A stretch of 64,000 bases of DNA from Nostoc sp. NMS8 (lineage in GTDB: Bacteria > Cyanobacteriota > Cyanobacteriia > Cyanobacteriales > Nostocaceae). Location: contig NZ_JABXKK010000062.1 of assembly GCF_017115045.1 (NCBI RefSeq), forward strand, positions 124,001-188,000, in the 5' to 3' direction. How positions within the stretch are numbered: the first letter of the stretch is position 1; each line of letters starts with the position of its first letter. The notes beneath the pieces were generated by a model that saw nothing but the letters and a program-made list of their open reading frames with translations, did not search any database and was not told the DNA's origin. Made by a program: the position numbers and the translations under genes. Shown in pieces: positions 28,190-37,734 of this stretch.

Positions 28190-29665
28190 TTATCGATTAG
28201 GATATACATGGCGCATTTCAAAGCGACTTTGTTCCCAAAGTGGTAGCAAAGCCTGTTTACCAGCATTTAACTGAGCTTGTGAAAAAGAAATTTTCCCATT
28301 TTCTAGAATCCAAATAAATATCCGAGTTATTAAATCTGCATTTAAACTATTTTCATATTCACAATTATAGATTCTTGTTACTTGCTTATCTAAGCAATCT
28401 ATAGCATATTTAAAAGTTAAGTTTTTCCAGTCTGTGAAATTACTATAATTTTCTTCTTGCGTATTTTTCCACTCAATTTTCCGCAAATTTCCGATAATAT
28501 AGTCTATGCCTGTTATGGAAGAATCTGTATTACGCACTAAATTTGTATAGGCTTGGTAATATGGTTGCAAGAATGAAGCAGCAATATTTTCCACATATAT
28601 ATGTAGCCAATATTGGATGTCATGCAGATAAGGCACTAAATTCCTGATATTATCAATTTCCTTAATCAGCGCACGTTCACTTGTGTAATTTGTGATTTTG
28701 GCTAGCAATTCAGCTTCAGATAGTTGAGACGTTTCTGAATAATAATTAATTACTTGGGGAATATATTTTTCTAATAACCACTGTTTGGTATACCTAGCCG
28801 TCCAGGTTCCTCGTATACCGATATCTTGCTGCCATAAGCTAAATTTCTCTGTCTCAATAGATTGTAAATTAATATTATTTAGCTTATAGATTATATGAAT
28901 TTGATTCTGAGGCAATAAAGATAAGTCGCTATCGAGTTTCGTGAAAATAAATGTATGATCGCGAATTCCTCGACTCACGCGAATTGATCTATTTTCTCTA
29001 TGAAATAGATGCCATTCTGACTTACCTTTAGTATAATCAAATTCATTAGCAAACTGCTGCATTAGCTCCCATAATTCTTGTCTTACAGAAAAAAGGACAA
29101 ACCCTCGATTTTCTGAAAGCTTGACCAATTCAAAATCCCATGTTTCTAAAGAATTTTCAAATTCTATTATTAAAGTTTTATATTCTTGGCAAACTTCATC
29201 AATACACAAACATAATTCTGTTGCTTCTAAGTTCGATAAAATGATTGTTGTTTGACCCAAATTTACTTGGAAAGTATTTTTATCTAACTGTTTCAAAAAA
29301 TGACGACATCCCCAACATGGCTGGGTGTGCAATCCAGTCATTAATTGACCCAAAATATCTTGATGATTTAAGTTAATTTTTAGATATTTAAAAAGAATAC
29401 TACTGAACTCTATTTGACAATTACCTTCGCTAAAATTTTTTGGTAAATTACAGGCGATCGCAACTTTTGGTTTCACAACAACTAAACGATATCCTTCACG
29501 CATTATAGAAGGCTCAAAATCATATTCTTCTAAAACATCCTGTAAATCTGGATAGCGTCTGATAATTTTCTCTATTAAATTATATCTAGTATGTATTAAA
29601 CCTGTTGTATGGTCAAAACCTTGTATCCATGTAATGAATTGTTTAATTGATTCTGGAATAGTCAT
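28190..29665 (-). CDS. Hypothetical protein, 491 residues
   Basis: Family not recognised. Soluble, rich in aromatic and acidic residues, no signal or membrane helix. The one notable motif is CWGCRHFL (about residue 115-122), a CxxC pair that might bind metal or be redox active, with two further cysteines nearby (ELCLCIDEVC, about 150-160). The C-terminal half is helical. Codon and base use look like the neighbours. It is not in an operon: the upstream gene is 346 bases away beyond a miniature element, and the downstream Uma2 gene is convergent. Confidence 0.65.
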   Translation of the reverse strand: MTIPESIKQFITWIQGFDHTTGLIHTRYNLIEKIIRRYPDLQDVLEEYDFEPSIMREGYRLVVVKPKVAIACNLPKNFSEGNCQIEFSSILFKYLKINLNHQDILGQLMTGLHTQPCWGCRHFLKQLDKNTFQVNLGQTTIILSNLEATELCLCIDEVCQEYKTLIIEFENSLETWDFELVKLSENRGFVLFSVRQELWELMQQFANEFDYTKGKSEWHLFHRENRSIRVSRGIRDHTFIFTKLDSDLSLLPQNQIHIIYKLNNINLQSIETEKFSLWQQDIGIRGTWTARYTKQWLLEKYIPQVINYYSETSQLSEAELLAKITNYTSERALIKEIDNIRNLVPYLHDIQYWLHIYVENIAASFLQPYYQAYTNLVRNTDSSITGIDYIIGNLRKIEWKNTQEENYSNFTDWKNLTFKYAIDCLDKQVTRIYNCEYENSLNADLITRIFIWILENGKISFSQAQLNAGKQALLPLWEQSRFEMRHVYPNR

Positions 29666-29907
29666 CAGATAATCTACCTGCTTGTATAAATTTGCTATGC
29701 CTTATTTTGTTCGTGTAATTAGCAATTTATCAAGTCAGTTTGGATTATATCGTGATTATAGATACTAGAATGAAACCATTAGTCTTAAACTTGAACTTGC
29801 CAAAACCTATACTAAGAAAAGCTACTTCGTATTTTGTTAGCAAATATACAGGAAGCACTCTCGGAATTGAATAAAGCCATTCGCCATTAGAAATCGCCCT
29901 TTTAACT

Positions 29908-29983
29908 CAATACGCTTGGCTTTTCGAGACGCGATAAATTGCCGTCAAGACAAGTGTTTTGTTGCTCATTCTGAACTGTATTG
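29908..29983 (-). mobile_element. 76-bp miniature element with 10-bp target duplication, copy 1
   Basis: Bounded by CAATAC / GTATTG and flanked exactly by CCTTTTAACT (29898-29907) and CCTTTTAATT (29984-29993), 9 of 10 matching, which reads as a target-site duplication. The reverse complement of 45299-45374 has the same 76-bp length and differs at three positions by eye. A related 74-bp copy is at 52346-52419. No coding capacity, so it would depend on a transposase elsewhere. It is the main content of the 345-base spacer 29666-30010; no gene is seen there. Confidence 0.8.
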
Positions 29984-30010
29984 CCTTTTAATTTAAATAT
30001 CAAAAAAATA

Positions 30011-31738
30011 TCAAAATGGCTGATAGCGGATTGAAAAATTAAAGCCATTATCTTGCAGTGAATTACCGCGATCGCTTGTGCCTATCAATGGTATACCATA
30101 GTCTGCACGCAATACTAAACCGTTTAAAGGTTGCCAGTTTAAACTCAACCCTAAGCTAGCAATGGTTTGCGGGTCAGCATTAATAGCGCGATTGTTCCAA
30201 GCTGTACCAATATCAAAAAATGGTATTAGCTGTAGTGTTTCCACATTCGATGCTAGGGGAATACGAACTTCCACACCTCCAACTACTCCATTGTCGGCGA
30301 CAAGTTGATTTTGACTATAGCCGCGTACTGTATCTACTCCCCCAATGCTAATTTTTTCTAGTGAAAGCAAGGAATCAGGAGTAAGTTGAGTGTTAACTTT
30401 GGCAAGCATCAAAATGCGGGGAGACAACCTTTGTACCCATTGAAATTGTCCCACCCAAGAGAAAAAACGCCCGTCAGTACCACTATCGTTGATAGTTGGA
30501 TCAAAAGCATCAATGCCAAAACTAAATTGCGATCGCGCCGCTAAGACACTGTTAGCATTACGTTGTAACCAATTTTGGGAAAAGCGAATTACTGTAACTC
30601 TTGATTTCCCATTTTCGGGGCCTTCGGTAAAAGAGAAGGGAATATCATTGAGTATATAGGTTTGACTGCGCCGTAAATCGAATGCAAAACCTAGAGCAAA
30701 TTCGTTGTTTGGGGTGTGGATTAACGGTTGACGGATATTAAAAGAAAGGGTTTCGGCTTCGCTGCGGATATCTAAGTCACGAAATTCGCTTTCAATAATC
30801 CGGCTAGCGCTGTTGCTGTAGCGGACACCAATGGTTCCATCTAGGGCATTAAAGGGAATAGAATAACTGATATTGTAATTGTCTAAACCTTCACTACCAG
30901 CATATTCAGCACTGAATTTATCCCCAAACCCCAAGAAATTATCGTGAGCAATAAAAATACTCCCTTGTTCTGAGCCAACGCTAGGGGATTGGTTATTGTC
31001 AAAGACAACCCCAGCGTGGAATGGTGGTGATTCGGTAATTGTCACCTGTAAAATATTGTTACCTGGGGTGCTACCTGCGGTTAACTCAGCATTAACTCGT
31101 CCAATCACGGGGTCAATTTGTAATAATTGCAGCGCTTCTTCGAGACGTTTTTGGTTTAAAGGTTTACCTGCTAGCCGTGCAATCCGGGAACGCACGTATG
31201 CAGTTTGCAATCTTTCTAACCCTAAAATTGAAATTCCTTCAAGTTCGCCTTCCACAACCTGAATTTGCACGACACCGCTAGCAATATTTTGATTGTTGGG
31301 AATAAATGCACCACTGGTGATATAGCCATTATCAACATAGAGTTTAGTGATTTGCGATCGCAGTTGTAATAACTGCTCAAATGTGATGTTTTTATTTTCT
31401 AGCGGGTGTTTTAACTTGATGATTTCATCTTTTAAAACAGAATAGCCTGTAACTTGAATTTCTTTGACAAAGAACTCTTCACCGCTGGGAAAAGTTGTAT
31501 CGGGTAGATTTTCTTGTGGGGGTGATGGGAGTATGGGGACAGTTGGTGTCGGTGGTGTGGGAGGAAGAGTTGGTGTCGGTGATGGTTGGGGTAGAGTTTC
31601 TTCAACTTTCCCCGGTGTATTGGGGGGAATTGTGACTCCCGATGGGGGTGTCGATTGGGCAAATACTGCAAGTGGAGTGATGCTGATGCAGGTAAGTAAT
31701 ATGAAAAAAAGTTTTTGAAACCGAAGGTATGAATCCAT
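30011..31738 (-). CDS. ShlB/FhaC/HecB-family two-partner secretion transporter (TpsB)
   Basis: 575 residues. Signal peptide (about 1-27, ending VFAQ), a Pro/Thr-rich linker (about 30-85), POTRA domains (about 88-240; FFVKEIQVTGYSVL onward), and a 16-strand Omp85-type barrel ending with FSIRYQPF (terminal Phe). The conserved barrel-loop motif VRGY occurs in GGVDTVRGYSQN. It would export TpsA proteins across the outer membrane; the large TpsA at 33002 and mini-TpsA at 40817 lie in the same locus, same strand. The long linker before the POTRA region is common in cyanobacterial members. No stop-start coupling to neighbours. Confidence 0.92.
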   Translation of the reverse strand: MDSYLRFQKLFFILLTCISITPLAVFAQSTPPSGVTIPPNTPGKVEETLPQPSPTPTLPPTPPTPTVPILPSPPQENLPDTTFPSGEEFFVKEIQVTGYSVLKDEIIKLKHPLENKNITFEQLLQLRSQITKLYVDNGYITSGAFIPNNQNIASGVVQIQVVEGELEGISILGLERLQTAYVRSRIARLAGKPLNQKRLEEALQLLQIDPVIGRVNAELTAGSTPGNNILQVTITESPPFHAGVVFDNNQSPSVGSEQGSIFIAHDNFLGFGDKFSAEYAGSEGLDNYNISYSIPFNALDGTIGVRYSNSASRIIESEFRDLDIRSEAETLSFNIRQPLIHTPNNEFALGFAFDLRRSQTYILNDIPFSFTEGPENGKSRVTVIRFSQNWLQRNANSVLAARSQFSFGIDAFDPTINDSGTDGRFFSWVGQFQWVQRLSPRILMLAKVNTQLTPDSLLSLEKISIGGVDTVRGYSQNQLVADNGVVGGVEVRIPLASNVETLQLIPFFDIGTAWNNRAINADPQTIASLGLSLNWQPLNGLVLRADYGIPLIGTSDRGNSLQDNGFNFSIRYQPF

Positions 31739-32195
31739 TGTTTATTTATGATTTGAAAGAACAATCATTTGTCATTGGTAAGGTTTTTAGATATATTTAT
31801 GCTGTGTGACACACGTCTATTTATTCCCAAAATCTGACTTAGCGATCGCATTACTAATTAGATAAGCTGTTTCATATTTAAATTGCATAGACTGGGCGGG
31901 CAAGATGCCCACCCCACAACAGTTATATTCAATTTGATTATGCAAATTAGATGTTTTTTAGCTTATTTAACAAGTATCATCACTTAATTAAAATACCATA
32001 AGAGGTTGCTTGATGATTGCACCTTTATGCGATCACCAAGATCCAATTTGATCACTCTAATATTTAGCACTTACGTGTTGATAAATAAGACAATAAATGC
32101 AGTAAGAAAAAAATACATGATAGCGCAAGTGCCGACTTGTCAGTTTACTAATCACCAGGGAACTTGAAAGGCAAATAATTTGCGCTATCTTTAAT
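31739..32195. other. Intergenic region with inverted repeat at its right end
   Basis: 457 bases upstream of tpsB. A 10-bp inverted repeat GATAGCGCAA (32119-32128) / TTGCGCTATC (32180-32189) ends 7 bases after the stop of the 184-residue gene and may be its terminator. A CCCACCCCACAA repeat end at about 31908-31919 recalls the element at 59913-59972. The promoter of tpsB is expected at 31745-31850; nothing decisive is seen. Confidence 0.5.
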
Positions 32196-32750
32196 TTAGG
32201 ATTGAGATACTATCTCTTCTACATCTACAGCCGAGCATTGTCGGAGATCATCGCAAGTATACGCTGTTAGAGAACCATCTGGCTCAACAGAAAACAAAAA
32301 ATTATCAGCAGCATAAGTAGGGTGTCTTCTGGAAGTCCCAGCATAGACAGGGTTATATCCCAATAAAACTAATCCTTGAGGAGAAGACTTAAGGCTAACT
32401 TGCTGGTCTATAATCTGCTTCTTATTTATCCGAGGATCAAAATATTTAGTTCTCATCGTTCCTGAATATCCCTTCATCACCAGCACGCTTTGATAAACGA
32501 TTCCATCAACGCTATATCTTAGCTTCCAACTTCCGTAAATTGGAGAATTTGCATCTACGACTTGCGCGATCGCATAAGATGAAGATTGAGAAACACTTGG
32601 TGTTTGTACTAAGGCATTTCTGGCATCTACTGACTTAATACCAAACAATCCAATTCCAGCTACTAAAATTGCAATCGAAGTAGTTTGTTTGAAATTTGGT
32701 AATGTCAAAGATGTTGCTAAAACTGTGTTGCGAACTAGTTCAGAAAACAT
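32196..32750 (-). CDS. Hypothetical secreted protein within the TPS locus
   Basis: 184 residues. ATG 32750 is chosen because AGAGG lies 6 bases upstream; a TTG two codons earlier is possible. A hydrophobic segment (about 20-40, SIAILVAGIGLFGIKSVDA) acts as signal peptide. The mature part is a small beta-rich domain (SPIYGSWKLRYSVDGIVYQ, then LVMKGYSGTMRTKYFD) with two cysteines near the end (TCDDLRQC). Family not recognised. It lies between tpsB and tpsA on the same strand, so it may be an accessory of that system. Confidence 0.75.
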   Translation of the reverse strand: MFSELVRNTVLATSLTLPNFKQTTSIAILVAGIGLFGIKSVDARNALVQTPSVSQSSSYAIAQVVDANSPIYGSWKLRYSVDGIVYQSVLVMKGYSGTMRTKYFDPRINKKQIIDQQVSLKSSPQGLVLLGYNPVYAGTSRRHPTYAADNFLFSVEPDGSLTAYTCDDLRQCSAVDVEEIVSQS

Positions 32751-32954
32751 AATCAACCTCTAATCTGAGTTAAAAAATAACGACAATTTCATCAGCAACG
32801 GTTGATAAATTGACGATTTTTGTTGTTTTTCGATTCATTAACCGTTTCTTTAATACTCAGATTAAGGGAAAGGACTAGGTAATGCATTTCACCATTTATG
32901 CATATATCGTTGCATGAATTGGATGGTGCGATCGCATGATTGTGCGTCCCATTT

Positions 32955-32968
32955 TGCAGAAAACTGCA
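32955..32968. promoter_or_regulatory. Palindrome TGCAGAAAACTGCA, site 1 (candidate operator)
   Basis: TGCAG-AAAA-CTGCA, identical to 37646-37659 and one base from 45246-45259. This copy lies between the stop of tpsA and the 184-residue gene, about 205 bases upstream of the latter's start, in a spacer rich in further TGCA words (32883, 32899, 32911). Possible binding site for the locus response regulator; inference only. Confidence 0.45.
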
Positions 32969-33001
32969 TATAAAATTTTCCCATGTATGCAATATTGCTG
33001 T

Positions 33002-36000
33002 TTAACAACTTCGACTTAAGATTAATTGCCCATTGGGTAATCGATACAATCCTTGTGGTTCAATTATTGGGTCGCCTTTTTTCCAAGGACGTGGTGTTGG
33101 TTCCACACTACGCACATCACCAGTTGTGTAGGCTGAAATTAATACATCTCCTGGACTGTTGCGTAAAGCACCGGAACCTGTAATTGTAAAAGAGTTTTCT
33201 TGTCGCTTGGTGCCACGTGAAATGCAGCTATTGGCAATGAGTGCATTGGTGTCAATGACGTTTGGTGGTAATTCGGTGAAGCTGTTTTGAATGGAACTGT
33301 TATCCGGTGTATTGATATTTGTTACACCAGAAACGCCTAACTCCGAACTTGCAGTAATATCGCTTTCTTGAGTTGGTTTTGTCCGCGCCTCAATACCAAA
33401 GATACCTTGTGAGTTGATTTGGATGTTTCCACCTGTTCCCGTAAAAGCGTTAGCACTGATATCGCTATTTTCATCGGGAATTGCAACGATAAATCTTGAG
33501 TTGATATTGATGTCACCGCCATCGCCACCTTTTTGCTCAGTACCTGCGTCGGTAGAAATTTGAGCGCCACGACGGAGGAAGAGTAAATCGCTGTTGGCGT
33601 TGATATTACCACCGTTACCTGATGCAGATTCGGCGTTGAGTTTGCCTTGGTTGTCTAAGGTAATTTGGGGTGAGTTGATTTCAATGTCGCCTGCGATTCC
33701 TGAACCTGTGGAACTGACAAATAAGCCACTGTTAGCGCCGATATTTCCTACTCTGCCAGGAAATTTAATATTTCTGTCATTGTAATTAGAGTCAATACCG
33801 CTAATTATTAGCTTATCGTCAGCGTTGACAGTAATTTTACCTGCACGTCCATTGCTTGAGGTAGTGGTGGTAAGTTGTCCGCCGTTGGGTGCTTCAAAAA
33901 TCTTTGCATTTACCGTAATATCGCCACCCTTTTGATTATTTCTAGTGCGTGCATCTAGTAAAGCGCCGTCTGATACACGAAAGATATTTGTGTTTACGGT
34001 GATATCGCCACCTTTGCCTGTGGAAGTAGAATCAGTAAATGTAAATAAAGCACTAGAAAATTCCCTTTCTTGACTAGTTCCAGAAACAATTACGGCATCT
34101 TTTGCATTGACACGAATATTTCCGGCATCTCCCCCTCCAGAAGTTGAGGCAGAAAGTTGAGTGCCATCTCGTAATGAGAAAAAACCAGAATCGATGGTAA
34201 TGTTACCCCCATTACCTACTGTTCCCGTCTCCACCGAACTGAAAATCCCACTGGTAAAACCATTTTTCTCCCCAGAAATATCAACATCACCAGTTACCTT
34301 AACATTGACATTGCCTGCATCCCCTCGTCCTGCGGGTTGAGTAGCAGATGCTCCACGAGTAATGGTTAGCAGGCTAGCACCATCAGTAAGTGACAGGGTT
34401 GCTGCATTGATGTCAATATTGCCACCCTCACCTACACCTCCTGCTTCCACCGTGCTGAAAATATAAGCGTTAGCTGCAAGGGAAATAGCATCATTTGCAC
34501 GCACTGTTACATTCCCCGCATTCCCTTGTCCAAAAATTGAGGCAGAAAGTTGAGCGCCATCAGTGAGTGAGAGGGTTGCTGCATTGATGTCGAGATTACC
34601 ACCCTGACCGGCACCTCCTACTTCCACCGTGGTCAGGATAGCAGTTTTTTGACCTGTAAGGGAAACAAAATCTGATGCACGCACTGTTACATTCCCCGCA
34701 TTCCCTTGTCCCAAAGTTGAGGTAGCAAGTTGAGCGCCATCTCGTAATGAGAAAAAACCAGAATCGATGGTAATGTTACCCCCATTACCTACTGTTCCCG
34801 TCTCCACCGAACTGAAAATCCCACTGGTAAAACCATTTTTCTCCCCAGAAATATCAACATCACCAGTTACCTTAACATTGACATTGCCTGCATCCCCTCG
34901 TCCTGCGGGTTGAGTAGCAGATGCTCCACGAGTAATGGTTAGCAGGCTAGCACCATCAGTAAGTGACAGGGTTGCTGCATTGATGTCAATATTGCCACCC
35001 TCACCTACACCTCCTGCTTCCACCGTGCTGAAAATATAAGCGTTAGCTGCAAGGGAAATAGCATCATTTGCACGCACTGTTACATTCCCCGCATTCCCTT
35101 GTCCAAAAGTTGAGGCAGAAAGTTGAGCGCCATCAGTGAGCGAGAAGTCACCAGAATCAATGGTAATGTTACCCCCATTACCTACTGTTCCCGTCTCCAC
35201 CGAACTGAAAATCCCACTGGTAAAACCATTTTTCTCCCCAGAAATATCAACATCACCAGTTACCTTAACATTGACATTGCCTGCATCCCCTCGTCCTGCG
35301 GGTTGAGTAGCAGATGCTCCACGAGTAATGGTTAGCAGGCTAGCACCATCAGTAAGTGAGAGGGTTGCTGCATTGATGTCGATATTGCCACCCTCGCCTA
35401 CACCTCCTCTTTCCACTGAACTTAAAATAGAAGCGTTAGCTGCAAGGGAAATAGCATTATTTGTACGCACTGTTACATTCCCCGCATTCCCTTGTCCCAA
35501 AGTTGAGGCAACAAATTGAGCGCCATCAGTGAGTGACACTGAAGTAGCAGTGATATCGATATTGCCACCCTTACCCACACCTCCTGCTTCCACCGTGCTA
35601 AAGATAGCAGTTTGTTGTTTAAGGGAAATAGCATTATTTGCACGCACTGTTACATTCCCCGCATTCCCTTGTCCCAAAGTTGAGGCAAGAAGTTGAGCGC
35701 CATCAGTGAGTGAGAAGTCACCAGAATCAATGGTAATGTTACCTCCATTACCAACAGTCCCCATGTCCACAAAACTGAAAATCCCACTGGTAAAACCATT
35801 TTTCTCCCCAGAAATATCAACATCACCAGTTACCTTAACATTGACATTGCCTGCATCCCCTCGTCCTGCGGGTTGAGTAGCAGATGCTCCACGAGTAATG
35901 GTTAGCAGGCTAGCACCATCAGTAAGTGACAGGGTTGCTGCATTGATGTCAATATTGCCACCCTCACCTACACCTCCTGCTTCCACCGTGCTGAAAATAT

Positions 36001-37366
36001 AAGCGTTAGCTGCAAGGGAAATAGCATCATTTGCACGCACTGTTACATTCCCCGCATTCCCTTGTCCAAAAGTTGAGGCAACAAGTCGAGCGCCATCAGT
36101 GAGTGAGAGGGTTGCTGCATTGATGTCGATATTGCCACCCTCGCCTACACCTCCTGCTTCCACCGTGCTAAAAATATAAGCGTTACCTGTCAGGGAAATA
36201 GCATCATTTGCACGCACTGTTACATTCCCCGCATTCCCTTGTCCCCAAGTTGAGGCAACAAGTCGAGCGCCATCAGTGAGTGAGAAGTCAACAGAATTAA
36301 TGGTAATATTACCCCCATTTCCTACTGCTCCTGGAAAAACTCTATTGCCAATACCGCTTCCAGAATCAGCAATTTTGATTTTTCCGGTAGCATTTAGCGT
36401 AATATCTCCTGCAACAGTCTCAGGTGTCCCCAAACGCGCCCCAATACCAGCAAAAAGGGCACTTCCGCCTAATATCTCTACATTTTGAGCATTGACTGCA
36501 ATATCACCACCACCAGATCCTTCCACAAACATAAAAGCTTGATTGGCAATTGATACATCTGCACGAGTCAAATTCTCAGGAAATTTCAAACTGAGATTAT
36601 CCCCATTGAAAACAAGATTAATATTTCCAGGTGCTGCTAACCCTCCTAATTCAACTCTCCCACCTAGAGCATTTAACCACCCACCATCTATGCTGACATT
36701 ACCGCCCACTAGCACTAGACTTTTACCATCTGGTACTCGTAAGCCAAACCGACTAAACCCCGATGAATCTATTCCTGCTGGTGCAATTGAGTTATTTTGA
36801 ATCCCTGCACCTTGATTAAGCTGATTAAACCACAACGCCGAAGGATTTACCGTCAACAATGGTGGTGCTTGAGGATTAGTTGCACTAAAATTTCCCTGAT
36901 TTCCAAACTGCACGCCATTGGCTGTTGTCCCAACAAAACTTCCTTGCACATCTAACTGTGCATTCTCTCCAAATAAAATTCCATTGGGGTTAATCAAAAA
37001 CAAATTTGCTGCACCATCAACTCCCAAAGTCCCGAAAATATTCGATGCATTCCCACCTGTTACCCGGGTTAAAATATTTTTTACTCCAGTTGGGTTGTTA
37101 AAATACACCCGTTGCCCATCTTGGATATTAAACTCGCTGAAACTATGAAAAAGATTGCTTCCGCGTGTTGCACCACCATCAATTTTGTCGCCCAGTGCGC
37201 CATTAATTAACAGATTTTGATTGAGTTGAGAAGCTTCTGCACCAAGGGTATTATCAGGTGTGATTTGTGCTTTCGCTGGCAAAGCTTGGCTGAGTGCAGT
37301 AGATATTAGGCAGAAATGAAGAATACTTTTAATACTGACTGCTTGGGGATAACGTGCTTTATTCAT
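33002..37366 (-). CDS. Filamentous hemagglutinin-type two-partner secretion exoprotein (TpsA)
   Basis: 1454 residues. Signal peptide (about 10-34, ending ALPAKA), then the TPS secretion domain (about 35-280) with SNLFHSFSEFNI, VYFNNPTGVKNI, the NPNG box in LFLINPNGILFG and LDVQGSFVGTTA. The passenger is a long predicted beta-helix built from about 63-residue modules such as GGNIDINAATLSLTDGA and GQGNAGNVTVRA; four copies of a block with DGASLLTITRGASATQ are nearly identical in DNA. A C-terminal module (SIQNSFTELPPNVID to the end) carries two cysteines 73 residues apart (1381 and 1454), the only ones I see in the mature protein. Secreted by the TpsB at 30011; role could be adhesion, toxin delivery or surface coating. 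Confidence 0.92.
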   Translation of the reverse strand: MNKARYPQAVSIKSILHFCLISTALSQALPAKAQITPDNTLGAEASQLNQNLLINGALGDKIDGGATRGSNLFHSFSEFNIQDGQRVYFNNPTGVKNILTRVTGGNASNIFGTLGVDGAANLFLINPNGILFGENAQLDVQGSFVGTTANGVQFGNQGNFSATNPQAPPLLTVNPSALWFNQLNQGAGIQNNSIAPAGIDSSGFSRFGLRVPDGKSLVLVGGNVSIDGGWLNALGGRVELGGLAAPGNINLVFNGDNLSLKFPENLTRADVSIANQAFMFVEGSGGGDIAVNAQNVEILGGSALFAGIGARLGTPETVAGDITLNATGKIKIADSGSGIGNRVFPGAVGNGGNITINSVDFSLTDGARLVASTWGQGNAGNVTVRANDAISLTGNAYIFSTVEAGGVGEGGNIDINAATLSLTDGARLVASTFGQGNAGNVTVRANDAISLAANAYIFSTVEAGGVGEGGNIDINAATLSLTDGASLLTITRGASATQPAGRGDAGNVNVKVTGDVDISGEKNGFTSGIFSFVDMGTVGNGGNITIDSGDFSLTDGAQLLASTLGQGNAGNVTVRANNAISLKQQTAIFSTVEAGGVGKGGNIDITATSVSLTDGAQFVASTLGQGNAGNVTVRTNNAISLAANASILSSVERGGVGEGGNIDINAATLSLTDGASLLTITRGASATQPAGRGDAGNVNVKVTGDVDISGEKNGFTSGIFSSVETGTVGNGGNITIDSGDFSLTDGAQLSASTFGQGNAGNVTVRANDAISLAANAYIFSTVEAGGVGEGGNIDINAATLSLTDGASLLTITRGASATQPAGRGDAGNVNVKVTGDVDISGEKNGFTSGIFSSVETGTVGNGGNITIDSGFFSLRDGAQLATSTLGQGNAGNVTVRASDFVSLTGQKTAILTTVEVGGAGQGGNLDINAATLSLTDGAQLSASIFGQGNAGNVTVRANDAISLAANAYIFSTVEAGGVGEGGNIDINAATLSLTDGASLLTITRGASATQPAGRGDAGNVNVKVTGDVDISGEKNGFTSGIFSSVETGTVGNGGNITIDSGFFSLRDGTQLSASTSGGGDAGNIRVNAKDAVIVSGTSQEREFSSALFTFTDSTSTGKGGDITVNTNIFRVSDGALLDARTRNNQKGGDITVNAKIFEAPNGGQLTTTTSSNGRAGKITVNADDKLIISGIDSNYNDRNIKFPGRVGNIGANSGLFVSSTGSGIAGDIEINSPQITLDNQGKLNAESASGNGGNINANSDLLFLRRGAQISTDAGTEQKGGDGGDININSRFIVAIPDENSDISANAFTGTGGNIQINSQGIFGIEARTKPTQESDITASSELGVSGVTNINTPDNSSIQNSFTELPPNVIDTNALIANSCISRGTKRQENSFTITGSGALRNSPGDVLISAYTTGDVRSVEPTPRPWKKGDPIIEPQGLYRLPNGQLILSRSC
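34173..36120. repeat. Near-identical tandem repeats inside tpsA
   Basis: A marker block (CCCCTCGTCCTGCGGGTTGA on the plus strand) occurs at 34321, 34894, 35287 and 35857, spaced 573, 393 and 570 bases, that is about 3, 2 and 3 modules of about 190 bases. The stretches 34173-34538 and 34746-35109 look almost identical over more than 350 bases. Spacings are multiples of three, so copy-number change keeps the frame. Confidence 0.85.
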
Positions 37367-37734
37367 AAGTCATTTTCCTTGGAGAAATTAAAATAAATCC
37401 ACGAGATTGCTTATCTGAATGCTTTTTATCTATTGCGATAATTAGAGATGTGAGCATCATTAAATAATATCAGCAGAATGCTTTTTATATACATTGAATT
37501 AAATTAATTTGACCCAAGAACTTAAGAATAATAGTTGGTTAGCTTGAGGAATAGCAAAACCCAACAAAGCCTTGATAATGTTGGGTTTCGTTCTTAAACC
37601 AGTTTTATTTTTAGCCTGATGGGCCTTCTTGCTGTTTAGATAAATTGCAGAAAACTGCACACTTTGAAAAATTTCAGTTTTTTCTGCTGATTTCTGGTAG
37701 TTTAAACAATAAAAGCTAAATAAATATTTTCTCT
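37367..37734. other. Divergent intergenic region between tpsA and the CHAT gene
   Basis: 368 bases holding two divergent promoters. Contents: a direct repeat GAATGCTTTTTAT at 37417-37429 and 37476-37488, 59 bases apart, upstream of tpsA; a hairpin AAACCCAAC / GTTGGGTTT at 37557-37588; the palindrome at 37646-37659; and a CAGTTTTTTCTG inverted repeat near 37676. No coding frame of note. Confidence 0.6.
37646..37659. promoter_or_regulatory. Palindrome TGCAGAAAACTGCA, site 2 (candidate operator)
   Basis: Exact 14-base copy of the site at 32955-32968, 75 bases upstream of the CHAT gene start and 280 bases upstream of tpsA. Palindromic arms TGCAG/CTGCA around AAAA fit a dimeric regulator. The locus has its own NarL-type response regulator, the simplest candidate. 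No binding data. Confidence 0.5.

Noticed and set aside
35123..35519. Plus-strand open frames antisense to tpsA (also at 36276-36488, 36543-36800, 36918-37148)
   Set aside because: They mirror the repetitive Gly/Asn/Thr coding pattern of tpsA, repeat with its modules and have no start signals or recognisable domains.
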